Origin: Coriobacteriaceae bacterium | GTDB taxonomy: Bacteria; Actinomycetota; Coriobacteriia; Coriobacteriales; Coriobacteriaceae | DNA length: 64,000 nt | NCBI GenBank assembly: GCA_025992855.1 | Contig: DAJPGB010000001.1 | Location: 1,116,001 to 1,180,000 of the forward strand | Reading direction: 5' to 3' | Shown: one piece after another, positions 8,477 through 18,334 of the stretch | How positions within the stretch are numbered: position 1 is the first letter of the stretch | Layout: every line of letters starts with the position of its first letter | Program-made: the position numbers and the translations under genes | Notes under the pieces: generated by a model | Told to the model about the DNA's origin: nothing | Database searches by the model: none | The model's input: the letters and a program-made list of their open reading frames with translations, nothing else

Positions 8477-10630
8477 TTACTGAACTTTGCTGGCGAACTC
8501 GAGGTATTGCATGCGCTGCAGCTTGTCGATCGTCGAGGTGTATGGGCTGTCTTCAGATTCCAAGTTGTAGCGCAGCCCGTCGGCACCGAGATAGCCGGCG
8601 ACATTGATGGTGGGCACATCTGACCTTGTTGCAAGCAGGGCCTTTTGATAGTCGGTGAGCGGGGCGCCGATCTTATTAAGGGTAATGGCTGCAATCTCGT
8701 TTGCCCCGACGGTGTCGTAGACGTTGAGCTCGGTATTGCCGGCGATTTCATAGTTAGCCCAGACGAAATAGGTTGACTGATAGACACGGAAAGCGTGGCT
8801 TGCCGTATCTTCCTGAGGGTACAGCTCGTCGTTGAGAGTCGTTGCGGCGCTCGGCTGATGGTCGCCAAAAAAGACAAGAACAACCGGTCTGCCGATATTG
8901 CGGAGCTCGTTGATAAAGTACTCGAGGTCCCGGTCGGATGCGTTGATGCAGGTGAGATAGGTGTTGAGCGCGCTATTGGCGCCCTCGCTGGCTCCCTCGA
9001 CCCAATAGTTTGTCAGCTCTTCGGCGGGAACGGTGCCATAGTCGTAGCCGCCGTGATTTTGCATCGTGACGTCAAAGATGAACTGCGGCGCTTCGTCGGT
9101 TCTAAGCAGGTCGAGTATCTTGTCGTAGGTGGCGTAGTCGCATACGCCGGCATGGTAACAGGGCGCACCTTCGAAATCGCCGATTGAAAGAAAGTCTCCA
9201 AAGCCCAGCTGCTGATAGATCTTATCTCGATGGTAGTTGACGGGGTTTTGCGGGTGCATAGCGGTAGCGGTATACCCAAGCTCTTTAAGGTCCTTTGCCA
9301 GGCTGTTGACGCCATTCATCTGATACAGCTGATAGGGGATCTTGCCTAATCCGACAAAGGCCGTTGTCGCTCCGGTCAAAAATTCGAATTCGGAGTTTGC
9401 CGTTCCGCCACCGGTGACCGAAGCGAGCATGGTGCCGCGAACAAGTGTGTCGGGAAGCGAGTTGTAGAATGCGGGGCCGGTGTACCCGGCCGCCTGGAGC
9501 TGCTCAAAGCACGAAAGGTCGCTAAAACTCTCGTTCATGACGGCAACAATCGTCGGCTTGATTTCATTGAACTGGGCAACGGCAGCCGCGCGCTGCTCGC
9601 TCGAGCCATACGTGCTGTCGTAGGCGGCGGCGAGCTCCTGCTCGATGCTCTGCGCCTCATCGGGCGTATAGCCTTCGGGCTTCTCAATGGGCAACTCGTT
9701 GACCATTTCGGTGAACGAAGTGATAAAACCCTGAGACGTATATGTGGTGATGGGCTGCCAACGGTCAAATCCAAAATCCAGCGCCTGCTCCAAGTCGATG
9801 CTGGAAAAGCCTGAGAGCCCCACAACGGTCACTAGCAGAAAAGCGCAGAGGTTAGCGGCGATTGCGGGGAAGACATGGGTGGGCGTACGGAGCTTTCGCG
9901 GTCGGATAAGCGAAAGAAGCCCCAGGGAAATCTCCAGCAGGGCGAGAGAGGTTACGATTCCGGCGGTAAAGGTAAACTCGTATCCCTCGCTCACTTCCAT
10001 TGCGGTGCCAAGGGCCAAGATATCGCTTGGCAGGATGGCTTCGCCTTTAAACGTTATGACGAAGTGCTCGGCAATGCCAAGGATGCAACAGGCGACGGGC
10101 ACGAGGGCCATGACGCCTCCATGACGCTGTCCCAGCAAATAAAGGGAGAGCAGAACCGTCGCGAGCAGCCCGACGGAAAACCCGAATGAGTTGGCGGGAA
10201 TGCGATAGAACGTTTCGTTACAGGCAATTTCGAGCGAAACGAACGAGAGCGCTGAAACAGCGGCGATGACAAGGATGTCACGGCAAATACAGGCAACCGT
10301 TCCCGTCGCAAGATCGGTTTGGTCGATAAGTCCCGAAACCAAGGGCTCGACAAGAAGTATGACGGCGGTAGCACCGAGCGCCGAATAAGAAAGGACCCAT
10401 AGGGAATTGTCCTCATTTACGAGCAATTGATTCGTAATCCATGCAGCTACCATGCCGAGCGGGATGAGGAGCGTCGCGCACCAAAAGACGCGGGCAATGG
10501 GCGGCTTTTCATTGTGTTTGATTGAAAAATACACGCGCACGACGACGGTGGCCACGATAAGGACGGCGATGAATATGGGCAGATTGGCCATGTCGCTCGA
10601 AGTGATTTCAAGGGGGATATCTTCGGTCAT
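8477..10630 (-). CDS. LtaS-like membrane sulfatase (phosphoglycerol transferase family)
   Basis: An N-terminal membrane part (about residues 15-300, several hydrophobic helices) is followed by an extracellular alkaline-phosphatase/sulfatase domain. Metal and catalytic residues are visible: MNESFSDL (Glu ligand, about 365), GGGTANSEFEFLTG with the nucleophile Thr, and FFGDHQPS near 600 (Asp, His ligands). Family members transfer glycerol phosphate from phosphatidylglycerol to build lipoteichoic acid or decorate glycans; which acceptor is used here is unknown. Start 10630 has AGAGGA in front; a longer TTG frame (10705) is unsupported. Divergent from uvrA. 717 residues. Confidence 0.85.
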   Translation of the reverse strand: MTEDIPLEITSSDMANLPIFIAVLIVATVVVRVYFSIKHNEKPPIARVFWCATLLIPLGMVAAWITNQLLVNEDNSLWVLSYSALGATAVILLVEPLVSGLIDQTDLATGTVACICRDILVIAAVSALSFVSLEIACNETFYRIPANSFGFSVGLLATVLLSLYLLGQRHGGVMALVPVACCILGIAEHFVITFKGEAILPSDILALGTAMEVSEGYEFTFTAGIVTSLALLEISLGLLSLIRPRKLRTPTHVFPAIAANLCAFLLVTVVGLSGFSSIDLEQALDFGFDRWQPITTYTSQGFITSFTEMVNELPIEKPEGYTPDEAQSIEQELAAAYDSTYGSSEQRAAAVAQFNEIKPTIVAVMNESFSDLSCFEQLQAAGYTGPAFYNSLPDTLVRGTMLASVTGGGTANSEFEFLTGATTAFVGLGKIPYQLYQMNGVNSLAKDLKELGYTATAMHPQNPVNYHRDKIYQQLGFGDFLSIGDFEGAPCYHAGVCDYATYDKILDLLRTDEAPQFIFDVTMQNHGGYDYGTVPAEELTNYWVEGASEGANSALNTYLTCINASDRDLEYFINELRNIGRPVVLVFFGDHQPSAATTLNDELYPQEDTASHAFRVYQSTYFVWANYEIAGNTELNVYDTVGANEIAAITLNKIGAPLTDYQKALLATRSDVPTINVAGYLGADGLRYNLESEDSPYTSTIDKLQRMQYLEFASKVQ

Positions 10631-10748
10631 GGACGTTCCTCTGTTACAGCAAATTAAGTTCAGTAGTAGATTACTGTAACCTTTCCACGGCATTTCGAGA
10701 AACAAAGCACCCGATACGCAAAGCTAAAGGTCTGCGAATCTTGTATTA

Positions 10749-10762
10749 CGAACATCTGTGCG
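10749..10762 (+). promoter_or_regulatory. LexA-box-like site upstream of uvrA
   Basis: CGAACATCTGTGCG differs at one position from the gram-positive/actinobacterial SOS box CGAAC-N4-GTTCG. It lies 62 bases before the uvrA start in the divergent uvrA/LtaS-like spacer. uvrA is a classic SOS gene. Not proof of LexA binding. Confidence 0.4.
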
Positions 10763-10823
10763 CGTCGAGTGCGCTAAACTCATCGACAGTATGATTCGAT
10801 GCAATAGGAGGCAAGGAGCTTCC

Positions 10824-13703
10824 ATGTCTGATTCTTCTATCGTTATTCGCGGCGCTCGTGAGCACAACCTCCGTGATATCGATGTTTCCATTCCGCGTGA
10901 CCAACTCGTGGTCATTACCGGTCTTTCTGGCTCGGGCAAGAGTTCGCTGGCATTTGACACTATCTATGCCGAGGGCCAGCGTCGATACGTCGAGAGCCTT
11001 TCGAGCTATGCGCGCCAGTTCTTGGGCCAGATGGACAAACCCGACTTGGATTCAATCGACGGCCTTTCGCCGGCGGTGTCGATCGACCAAAAGACGACGT
11101 CTAAAAACCCTCGCTCGACGGTTGGCACCGTAACCGAGATTTATGACTATCTGCGCCTGCTGTTCGCCCGTGTGGGCACCCCGCACTGTCCCGAATGCGG
11201 CCGCGTCATTGAGCGTCAGACGACCGACCAGGTTGCCGACAAGGTCTTGGCGGCGGGGGAGGGCCGCCGCGCGTTTGTGCTGGCACCGGTGGTGCGCGGG
11301 CGAAAAGGCGAGTACACCAAACTGTTTGAGGACCTTCGCGCCGAGGGCTTTAGCCGCGTGCGTGTCGACGGTGAAGTGCGCTCGCTCGACGATCCGATCG
11401 ATCTGGACAAGAAGTTCAAGCACGATATCGAGGTCGTAGTCGATCGCATCGTGATCCGTGAGAACTCTCTGGGCCGTATCGCCGAGTCTGTTGAGCAGGC
11501 GACCGCGCTGGCTCACGGCAATGTAAACGTGTACATGCTGCCCGATCGTGATGCTCCCGAGGGGACCGAGGGCGAGCTGCTGGAGTATTCGTTGGCCTTG
11601 GCGTGCCCGGAGCATGGTCACTCCATTGACGATCTTCAGCCGCGTGATTTTTCGTTCAACGCTCCCTATGGCGCATGTCCTGAGTGCGACGGCCTGGGCT
11701 TTAAGAAAACCGTTGATGCCGAGGCGCTGATCGAGGACCCCTCGAAGTCCATTGCCGACGGAGTCTTTGGTAGCCTGTTTGGCAACTCGAACTACTATCC
11801 GCAGATTTTTGCTGCGGTCTGCAAACACTTTAAGGTGAGCACCGATACGCCGTGGGAGGACTTGCCCCCTCGCGTGCGTCGTGCATTCTTGGATGGCCTG
11901 GGCGATACGAAGATCTCGGTCGACTACCAAAAGCTCGACGGACGTCGCAGCCAGTGGGATACCAAGTTTTCGGGCGTTCGCAACATCCTGTACGAACGCT
12001 ATACCGAGACGACGAACGAGAACACCAAGGCGCGCCTGGAGAAGTACATTCGCGAGGAGCCGTGCTCGAGCTGCCACGGCGCTCGTTTGCGCCCTGAGAT
12101 GCTCGCCGTCACCGTGGGCGGCAAGTCCATTTACGAGGTTTGTTGCCTGTCGTGCCGTGAATCGCTCGAGTTTTTTGAGGGCCTGGAACTCACCGAGCGC
12201 CAACAGTTTATCGGCGGCCGTATCGTCAAGGAAATCCTGGAGCGCTTGCGTTTTCTGGTCGATGTTGGACTCGACTATCTGACGCTCGATCGTGCCTCGG
12301 CGACGCTTTCCGGTGGCGAGGCGCAGCGTATTCGCCTGGCAACGCAGATCGGCGCGGGTCTCATGGGCGTGCTCTATATTCTGGACGAGCCCTCGATCGG
12401 TCTTCATCAGCGTGACAACGAGCGCTTGATCAAGACGCTCGAGCGCCTGCGCGATATCGGCAATACCGTTATCGTCGTCGAACACGACGAGGATACAATT
12501 CGTGCCGCCGATTACGTGATCGACATGGGGCCCGGCGCCGGCGTCAACGGCGGACACGTAGTCGCGGCGGGAACGCCTGCCGATATCATGGCGTGTCCTG
12601 AGTCGATGACGGGCGCATATCTGACCGGCAAACGAATGATCCGGGTGCCTGATGAACGGCGCAAGCCCGGTCGCGGCTGCCTTAAAATTACGGGCGCTCG
12701 AGCCAACAACCTCAAAAACGTTACTGCCAAGATCGAGTTTGGTACGCTTACGGTTGTTACCGGCGTGTCAGGATCGGGCAAGAGCTCCCTGGTTACCGAT
12801 ACCATTGCGCCTGCCCTTACGAATGCCATTCACCGTTCGACGCGCCCTGTGGGTCCATATAAGAAAATCGAGGGCATCGAGTGTATCGATAAGGTTATCG
12901 ATATCGACCAGTCGCCGATTGGCCGCACGCCGCGTTCCAACCCTGCTACCTATATCGGCCTGTGGGATGATCTTCGCGCGCTGTTTGCGAGTACGCCGGA
13001 GTCGAAGGCGCGCGGCTACTCGCCGGGTCGTTTCTCCTTTAATGTGAGTGGCGGGCGCTGTGAGGCGTGCAAGGGCGACGGGCAGATCAAGATCGAGATG
13101 CACTTCCTTCCCGATATCTACGTTCCCTGCGAAGTTTGCGGCGGTAAACGCTACAACCGCGAGACACTCGAGGTCACCTACCGTGGCAAGACCATCTCGG
13201 ACGTGCTCGAAATGAGTGTCACCGAGGCGCTGGCCTTCTTTGGGAATATCCCGCAGATTAAGCGCAAGCTCCAAACGCTGTACGATGTAGGCTTGGGCTA
13301 CGTGAGCCTGGGCCAGCCCGCCACGACGCTCTCGGGCGGCGAGGCGCAGCGTGTGAAGCTCGCCAAGGAGCTTCATCGACGCCAGACGGGCAAGACGTTC
13401 TATATTTTGGACGAGCCGACGACCGGCCTTCATTTTGAGGACGTCCGCCAGCTGCTCGATGTGCTGCAGCGCTTGGTCGATGCGGGCAACACGGTGCTGG
13501 TGATTGAGCACAACCTTGATGTCATCAAGGTTGCCGATCGTCTGATCGATATGGGTCCCGAGGGCGGTAACGGCGGCGGAACCGTTGTGGTTTCGGGCAC
13601 ACCGGAGCAGGTTGCGGACTGTCCGCAGAGTTATACGGGCAAGTTTTTGGCGCCGTTGCTCAGGCGTGACCGGGAGCGTCAGGCTCAACTTGATGCTCAA
13701 TAA
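10824..13703 (+). CDS. uvrA: excinuclease ABC subunit UvrA
   Basis: DNA damage sensor ATPase that works as a dimer with UvrB. Two ABC ATPase cores: Walker A GLSGSGKS (about residue 32) and GVSGSGKS (about 650), two LSGGEAQR signatures (about 495 and 838), and CxxC zinc fingers (CPECGR near 119, CEACKGDG near 750). 959 residues, normal. ATG 10824 has a strong ribosome site (ggaggcaaggag); an in-frame upstream extension from 10758 is not supported. A LexA-like box is present upstream. With uvrB and uvrC in the same 16 kb, the full UvrABC set is encoded here. Confidence 0.97.
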   Translation: MSDSSIVIRGAREHNLRDIDVSIPRDQLVVITGLSGSGKSSLAFDTIYAEGQRRYVESLSSYARQFLGQMDKPDLDSIDGLSPAVSIDQKTTSKNPRSTVGTVTEIYDYLRLLFARVGTPHCPECGRVIERQTTDQVADKVLAAGEGRRAFVLAPVVRGRKGEYTKLFEDLRAEGFSRVRVDGEVRSLDDPIDLDKKFKHDIEVVVDRIVIRENSLGRIAESVEQATALAHGNVNVYMLPDRDAPEGTEGELLEYSLALACPEHGHSIDDLQPRDFSFNAPYGACPECDGLGFKKTVDAEALIEDPSKSIADGVFGSLFGNSNYYPQIFAAVCKHFKVSTDTPWEDLPPRVRRAFLDGLGDTKISVDYQKLDGRRSQWDTKFSGVRNILYERYTETTNENTKARLEKYIREEPCSSCHGARLRPEMLAVTVGGKSIYEVCCLSCRESLEFFEGLELTERQQFIGGRIVKEILERLRFLVDVGLDYLTLDRASATLSGGEAQRIRLATQIGAGLMGVLYILDEPSIGLHQRDNERLIKTLERLRDIGNTVIVVEHDEDTIRAADYVIDMGPGAGVNGGHVVAAGTPADIMACPESMTGAYLTGKRMIRVPDERRKPGRGCLKITGARANNLKNVTAKIEFGTLTVVTGVSGSGKSSLVTDTIAPALTNAIHRSTRPVGPYKKIEGIECIDKVIDIDQSPIGRTPRSNPATYIGLWDDLRALFASTPESKARGYSPGRFSFNVSGGRCEACKGDGQIKIEMHFLPDIYVPCEVCGGKRYNRETLEVTYRGKTISDVLEMSVTEALAFFGNIPQIKRKLQTLYDVGLGYVSLGQPATTLSGGEAQRVKLAKELHRRQTGKTFYILDEPTTGLHFEDVRQLLDVLQRLVDAGNTVLVIEHNLDVIKVADRLIDMGPEGGNGGGTVVVSGTPEQVADCPQSYTGKFLAPLLRRDRERQAQLDAQ

Positions 13704-13723
13704 ATAGGCGATTCAGTTTATGG

Positions 13724-13754
13724 GCGCCATCGACTCCTTGTGATTCGATGGCGC
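13724..13754 (+). terminator. hairpin after uvrA
   Basis: Perfect 10-base stem GCGCCATCGA/TCGATGGCGC (13724-13733 with 13745-13754), 20 bases after the uvrA stop. Only a weak T-run follows, so it may slow decay more than stop transcription. Confidence 0.5.
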
Positions 13755-13835
13755 TTGCTGTGTCGAAGTGACGTATGCAGCCGAATTGGACATATACTTA
13801 ATCTTTGCGTCCGAATGCGAGGGAAAGGATATGTC

Positions 13836-14336
13836 ATGGCAAAGGCTGTAAAGACGCCAAAAACCAATGCGATGCGCGAGCTGGAAAGCGCCGGCATTTC
13901 CTATGTTCTACATACGTACGAAGACGATGGTGATGAGTCGGTGGGCCTGGGGGTCGCGATTTCGGAGCAGCTTGGCGAGGAGCCCGGTCAAGGATTTAAG
14001 ACTTTGGTCTGCGTGACACCGTCCAACGACTATGTCGTGTGCTGCATCCCTGTTGCCGACGAGCTCGATCTAAAGTCCGCCGCGCGTGCCGCGGGGGAGA
14101 AGTCCTTGGCCATGATGCATGTGAAGGATTTGCTTGCGGCGACTGGCTACGTTCGCGGCGGCTGCAGCCCGGTCGGTATGAAAAAACGCTACCGGACGCT
14201 CATTGATGAGACATGCGTCCTTTGGGATACCATTTTTATTTCGGGAGGCAAGCGTGGTTATCAGCTCGAGCTTGCACCCGATGATTTAATTGCATTTTGC
14301 GGGGCGACGGTTGCCGCGATTACGAGAGAGGACTGA
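13836..14336 (+). CDS. ybaK: YbaK/EbsC-family Cys-tRNA(Pro) deacylase
   Basis: Single-domain YbaK protein (166 residues) that hydrolyses Cys wrongly attached to tRNA-Pro. Family features: N-terminal KTNAMRELESAGI, the substrate loop FKTLVC, the conserved Lys and the C-terminal GGCSPVGMKKR motif with Gly-Cys-Ser-Pro. Start ATG 13836 follows GGGAAAGGA. Three bases separate it from murJ, so both are likely on one transcript. Substrate assignment is from the family. Confidence 0.88.
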   Translation: MAKAVKTPKTNAMRELESAGISYVLHTYEDDGDESVGLGVAISEQLGEEPGQGFKTLVCVTPSNDYVVCCIPVADELDLKSAARAAGEKSLAMMHVKDLLAATGYVRGGCSPVGMKKRYRTLIDETCVLWDTIFISGGKRGYQLELAPDDLIAFCGATVAAITRED

Positions 14337-14339
14337 GCG

Positions 14340-16022
14340 ATGCCGCAGGAAGAATTGAAGCGCGGAGCTCATTTTGCAAAAGAATCTGCGCCTCAGACAC
14401 CCTCATCCGAAGCTTCTTCGTCGCGAGATGACACTGACGACATGGGCTCGTCGGACTACTCCACGGTTGGTCGTTCTGCCGGGCTTATGACCATCCTGAC
14501 TATCGTGTCTCGCGTCACCGGTTTTATCCGCACGTGGGCAATGGCGGCCGCTATCGGCATGTCGCTGCTCTCGTCCTCCTATCAGGTCGCCAACAACCTG
14601 CCCAATATGCTCTACGAACTCGTGATGGGCGGCATGCTCGTGACGGCGTTTTTGCCCGTGTACATGGGCGTGAGGCGTGAGCAGGGTCGCGAGGCCTCGA
14701 ACGAGTACGTGGGCAACCTGCTCGGCATTCTGCTTTTAGTGCTGGGTGGCATTTCGTTGCTGGGGACCGTGTTCGCCCCGGGCTTTATCTGGACGCAATC
14801 GTTCCTTTCGGGTGACGGTGGCAGCATGGATACCGCTGCGTTCATGTTCCGTTTCTTTGCCATCCAGATTCTGTTTTATGGTTTGGGCTCGGTGTTCTCG
14901 GGCGTTCTCAACGCACACCGCGACTACTTCTGGTCGACGTTTGCCCCGGTCCTCAACAATGTGATCGTCATTGCGAGCTTTATGGGTTTTGCGCCCGTGT
15001 CCGCACAGTTTGGCGAACGTGCCGGCATCATCTTGATTGCGGCCGGTACGACCCTCGGTGTCTTTGTTCAGATGGCATGTCAGATTCCCGCGCTTGGCAA
15101 GCACGGCGTGCATCCCCATATCCATATCGACTTTAAGGACCCCGCGCTGCGCCAGACGATTGCGCTCGGTATCCCGACGCTGCTCGCCACGGTGTGCATG
15201 TTTGTCTCGACTTCTATCACCAACGCTGCCGCGCTGGTGGTCCAGCCCGAGACGGGTCCTTCCGTCATCGCCTATGCGCGCCTGTGGTACACGCTGCCCT
15301 ACGCGCTGATTGCCGCCTCGCTTTCGACGGCGCTCTATACCGAGCTCTCTCATGACGCACAGGAGAAGGATTACGACAGCGTTCGCACGGGCATTTCGCG
15401 TGGCGTCGCCCAGATGCTGTTCTTCCTGATTCCGTTCGCACTGTACCTGATTGTCTTCGCACGTCCGCTCAATATGATCTACTGTGCTGGCAAGTTCGAT
15501 GAATCCGGCGTGGCTCTGGTGTCCGAGTACCTTGTCTACCTGGCGCTCTCGCTGCCGCTCTACGGCGTGGTCGTGTTGATGCAGAAGAGCTTCTCTGCCT
15601 TGCTCGACATGAAGCCCTATAGCCGCTATTGCCTGTATTCCGCCATCGGCCAGGCCGGCTCGGTTCTGCTGTTTGGCGTTGTGCTGGGCTTCGGTATGCC
15701 GGCAATCGCGCTTTCGTATGTCGTCGACTACGTGATCTTGGTCGGCTGTTCGCTGTGGTGGCTGCGTCGTCGCCTGCGTGGCCTTCAGGTCAAATCTATC
15801 CTACATGGCGGTTTCTTTGGCCTTTTGCTCGGTGGCCTAGGTGCTGCCGCAGGCGCCGGCGTCATGTGGGCGCTTGAACACTTTGTCGGGGCACTTGGCG
15901 GCTCGATTCTGATTACTCTTGGCTACGTTTGCGTTGCGGGTGTCGCCTCGCTTGTTGTTACCTTTGGCCTTGCCGTCGTCCTTAAGATGCCCGAGGTCTC
16001 GGCGCTGCTTCGTCGCAAGTAG
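14340..16022 (+). CDS. murJ: lipid II flippase MurJ (MviN family)
   Basis: Flips lipid-linked peptidoglycan precursor across the membrane. About 14 hydrophobic helices after a polar N-terminal tail of about 45 residues rich in Ser, Asp and Glu. The MurJ core is clear: SRVTGFIRTWAMAAAIG, the conserved Arg in helix 1 region, and NNLPNMLYELVMGGML. 560 residues. It follows ybaK by three bases and uvrC begins right after. The acidic/Ser-rich tail is unusual and could be a cytosolic regulatory segment; I see no kinase-like or FHA partner here. Confidence 0.93.
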   Translation: MPQEELKRGAHFAKESAPQTPSSEASSSRDDTDDMGSSDYSTVGRSAGLMTILTIVSRVTGFIRTWAMAAAIGMSLLSSSYQVANNLPNMLYELVMGGMLVTAFLPVYMGVRREQGREASNEYVGNLLGILLLVLGGISLLGTVFAPGFIWTQSFLSGDGGSMDTAAFMFRFFAIQILFYGLGSVFSGVLNAHRDYFWSTFAPVLNNVIVIASFMGFAPVSAQFGERAGIILIAAGTTLGVFVQMACQIPALGKHGVHPHIHIDFKDPALRQTIALGIPTLLATVCMFVSTSITNAAALVVQPETGPSVIAYARLWYTLPYALIAASLSTALYTELSHDAQEKDYDSVRTGISRGVAQMLFFLIPFALYLIVFARPLNMIYCAGKFDESGVALVSEYLVYLALSLPLYGVVVLMQKSFSALLDMKPYSRYCLYSAIGQAGSVLLFGVVLGFGMPAIALSYVVDYVILVGCSLWWLRRRLRGLQVKSILHGGFFGLLLGGLGAAAGAGVMWALEHFVGALGGSILITLGYVCVAGVASLVVTFGLAVVLKMPEVSALLRRK

Positions 16023-17969
16023 GTGCGCGTGGCCGGTCACGACAACATACCAACGCTTGCCGAGCAGGTTTCGCGCGTTCCCACACAGCCCGGATGCTAC
16101 CTTTGGAAGGATGTCAAGGGCGATGTCATCTACGTGGGCAAGGCGAAAAACCTGCGCGCCCGCATGCGTCAATACGTGACACTGCAGGATGAGCGTCAAA
16201 AGATCCCGCTGATGATGCAGCTGGTGGCGAGCTTTGACTACATCGTTGTCGAAACCGAGCATGAGGCGCTTGTACTCGAGCGCAACCTGATCGGCCAGTA
16301 CCATCCGTACTTTAACGTCGACCTCAAGGATGACAAGAGCTACCCCTTTATCGCCATTACAAAGGGCGACCTGTATCCCGCGATCAAATACACGCGTGAG
16401 CGTCATAAGCCGGGAACGCGCTATTTTGGACCCTATACCGATAGCCGTGCGGCACGTGAGACGATAGATACGCTGCGCAAGGTTATCCCCATCTGCTCTG
16501 CATCCTGTGCGGAGTGGCGTCGTTGTCGCCGTACCATCGAGTCCCACAAGGGCGAGGAAGACATCGTCAATATGATTTGCGCACAAAACGGGCGTCCCTG
16601 CTTTGACTACCATGTCGGGCGCGGCCCGGGTGCGTGTGTCGGCGCGATTTCCCCGGCAGACTATGCCAAGAACGTTAAGCGCGTCGAGCGCTTTTTGTCT
16701 GGCCATCGCAAGGATGTCGTCGACGAGCTCACGGCCGAGATGACGGATGCCGCCGAGGCGCTCGACTTTGAGCGCGCGGCACGCGTCAAACGTCGTTTGG
16801 AGGTCATCAGGGGTCTGGACGATCGTCAGCAAGTCGTTTTTCCCTCCAGTGTCGATATCGATGTCATCGGGTTCTATCGCGAGGAGACCATCTCCGCCGC
16901 TTGCGTCTTCGTCGTTCGCGAGGGCCGAACAGTTCGCACCTGCGAGTTCATTCTCGACAAGGGTCTTGATGTTGACGAGGAAGAGCTCCAGTCGGGCTTT
17001 CTTAAGCGCTATTACGACGAGACGGCTGATATTCCAGCTGAGGTCAACCTTTCCGTCGAGCTTGAGGATGCGGAGGCGCTGGGGGAGTGGCTTGCGGGCA
17101 AGCGTGAGCGTTCCTGCCATCTCCATAGGCCGCAGCGTGGCGAAAAGCACCGTCTGCTCGATATGGCATCCAAAAATGCGCGCCATGCCCTCATGCGCTA
17201 CATGATGCGAACGGGGTACGCTGACGACCGCACCAATCAAGCGCTCCTGGAGCTCGAAAGTGCGTTGGCGCTGCCATCGCCGCCGTTGCGTATCGAGTGC
17301 TTCGATATCTCTACACTGCATGGCACCTTTACGGTCGCCTCGATGGTGGTGTTTACCAACGGGCGCGCCGACAAGAGTCAGTATCGTCGTTTTAAAATTC
17401 AGGCCGAATTGGACGAGGCAAACGACTTCGTGTCGATGTCCGAGGTTTTGGGACGACGTTATGCTCCCGAGCGCATGGCCGACGAGCGCTTTGGTTCGCG
17501 CCCCGATTTGCTCGTTGTCGATGGCGGTAAGCCGCAATTGACCGCTGCAATCAAGCAACTTGAGGCTCTTGGGCTCGATATACCAGTTTGTGGCTTGGCA
17601 AAGGCCGATGAGGAGGTTTTCGTGCCTTGGGACGAGACTCCCATCGTGCTGCCGACCGGGTCCGCGTCGCTCTATCTAATTAAACAGGTGCGCGATGAAT
17701 CGCACCGTTTTGCCATCACGTTCCATCGCGAATTGCGCGATAAAGCCATGACGGTTTCGGTACTCGATGACGTTCCAGGCGTGGGACCCACCAGAAAACG
17801 TGCCCTTATGCGCCATTTTGGCTCGATGAAGCGTTTGCGCGCGGCGAGCGAGCAAGAGATCGCGGAAGTTCGAGGCGTTCCTGCCGATGTCGCCAAAGCG
17901 GTTCACGAGGCGCTCGTTGCATGGAATGCCGAGCGCGCCGAGGCGGCGGCAAAGCAATCCGAAAACTAA
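16023..17969 (+). CDS. uvrC: excinuclease ABC subunit UvrC
   Basis: Makes the two incisions of nucleotide excision repair. Domain order: GIY-YIG nuclease (GCYLWKDVKGDVIYVGKAKNL, split as GCYLWKD and VIYVGKAKNLR, residues 22-45), UVR domain (FERAARVKRRLEVI, about 250), RNase H-like endonuclease with FDISTLHGT (about 425), and a C-terminal helix-hairpin-helix (DVPGVGPTRKRAL). Start uncertain: GTG 16023 abuts the murJ stop, but GTG 16029 is 5 bases after AGTAGG and may be the true start. 648 residues, normal. Confidence 0.94.
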   Translation: MRVAGHDNIPTLAEQVSRVPTQPGCYLWKDVKGDVIYVGKAKNLRARMRQYVTLQDERQKIPLMMQLVASFDYIVVETEHEALVLERNLIGQYHPYFNVDLKDDKSYPFIAITKGDLYPAIKYTRERHKPGTRYFGPYTDSRAARETIDTLRKVIPICSASCAEWRRCRRTIESHKGEEDIVNMICAQNGRPCFDYHVGRGPGACVGAISPADYAKNVKRVERFLSGHRKDVVDELTAEMTDAAEALDFERAARVKRRLEVIRGLDDRQQVVFPSSVDIDVIGFYREETISAACVFVVREGRTVRTCEFILDKGLDVDEEELQSGFLKRYYDETADIPAEVNLSVELEDAEALGEWLAGKRERSCHLHRPQRGEKHRLLDMASKNARHALMRYMMRTGYADDRTNQALLELESALALPSPPLRIECFDISTLHGTFTVASMVVFTNGRADKSQYRRFKIQAELDEANDFVSMSEVLGRRYAPERMADERFGSRPDLLVVDGGKPQLTAAIKQLEALGLDIPVCGLAKADEEVFVPWDETPIVLPTGSASLYLIKQVRDESHRFAITFHRELRDKAMTVSVLDDVPGVGPTRKRALMRHFGSMKRLRAASEQEIAEVRGVPADVAKAVHEALVAWNAERAEAAAKQSEN

Positions 17970-18334
17970 ACACGCCTCTAAACAACTGATATACATGATT
18001 GCGTGATTTTCAATCATTTATTTCACGGCGATTACCAGCCGATTTCGGGTTTAATTAACGCTAAAACGTTTGACTAGCCATGGTGAACAACCCTGCTATC
18101 CTGCGGGTTGACGAAGACTGATATCTCACCTCGTCGATACATACTGTCTGGCGAATCGTTTGTCAATGAATTCGGTGAACGGTAGCAAATACCGTTCAAG
18201 CGTATGTATGTATCGGTCGCCGAGCGCGGCACCTCAGTTGGGTTCGTCGGTAGGTAAGGTATATATCGTCCGCAAGTTGCGCGGGGGCACGTCTAGGCGC
18301 TCCCGGGTAAGATTCTCTATTGATAGGAGAAGAC
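17970..18334 (+). promoter_or_regulatory. structured leader and promoter region of the sialic-acid-type cluster
   Basis: 365 bases with no gene. Contents: TTGACT at 18070 and an extended -10 (TGCTATCCT, 18094-18102) as possible promoter. Downstream, a nested fold: outer arms CGATACATAC (18135-18144) with GTATGTATCG (18206-18215), inner hairpin GAACGGTA (18177-18184) with TACCGTTC (18190-18197). RBS AGGAGA at 18325. The fold could be an operator pair or an RNA leader; no known riboswitch motif is recognised. Confidence 0.45.

Noticed and set aside
14736..17558. Minus-strand frames opposite murJ and uvrC
   Set aside because: Mirror frames of real genes, no ribosome sites.
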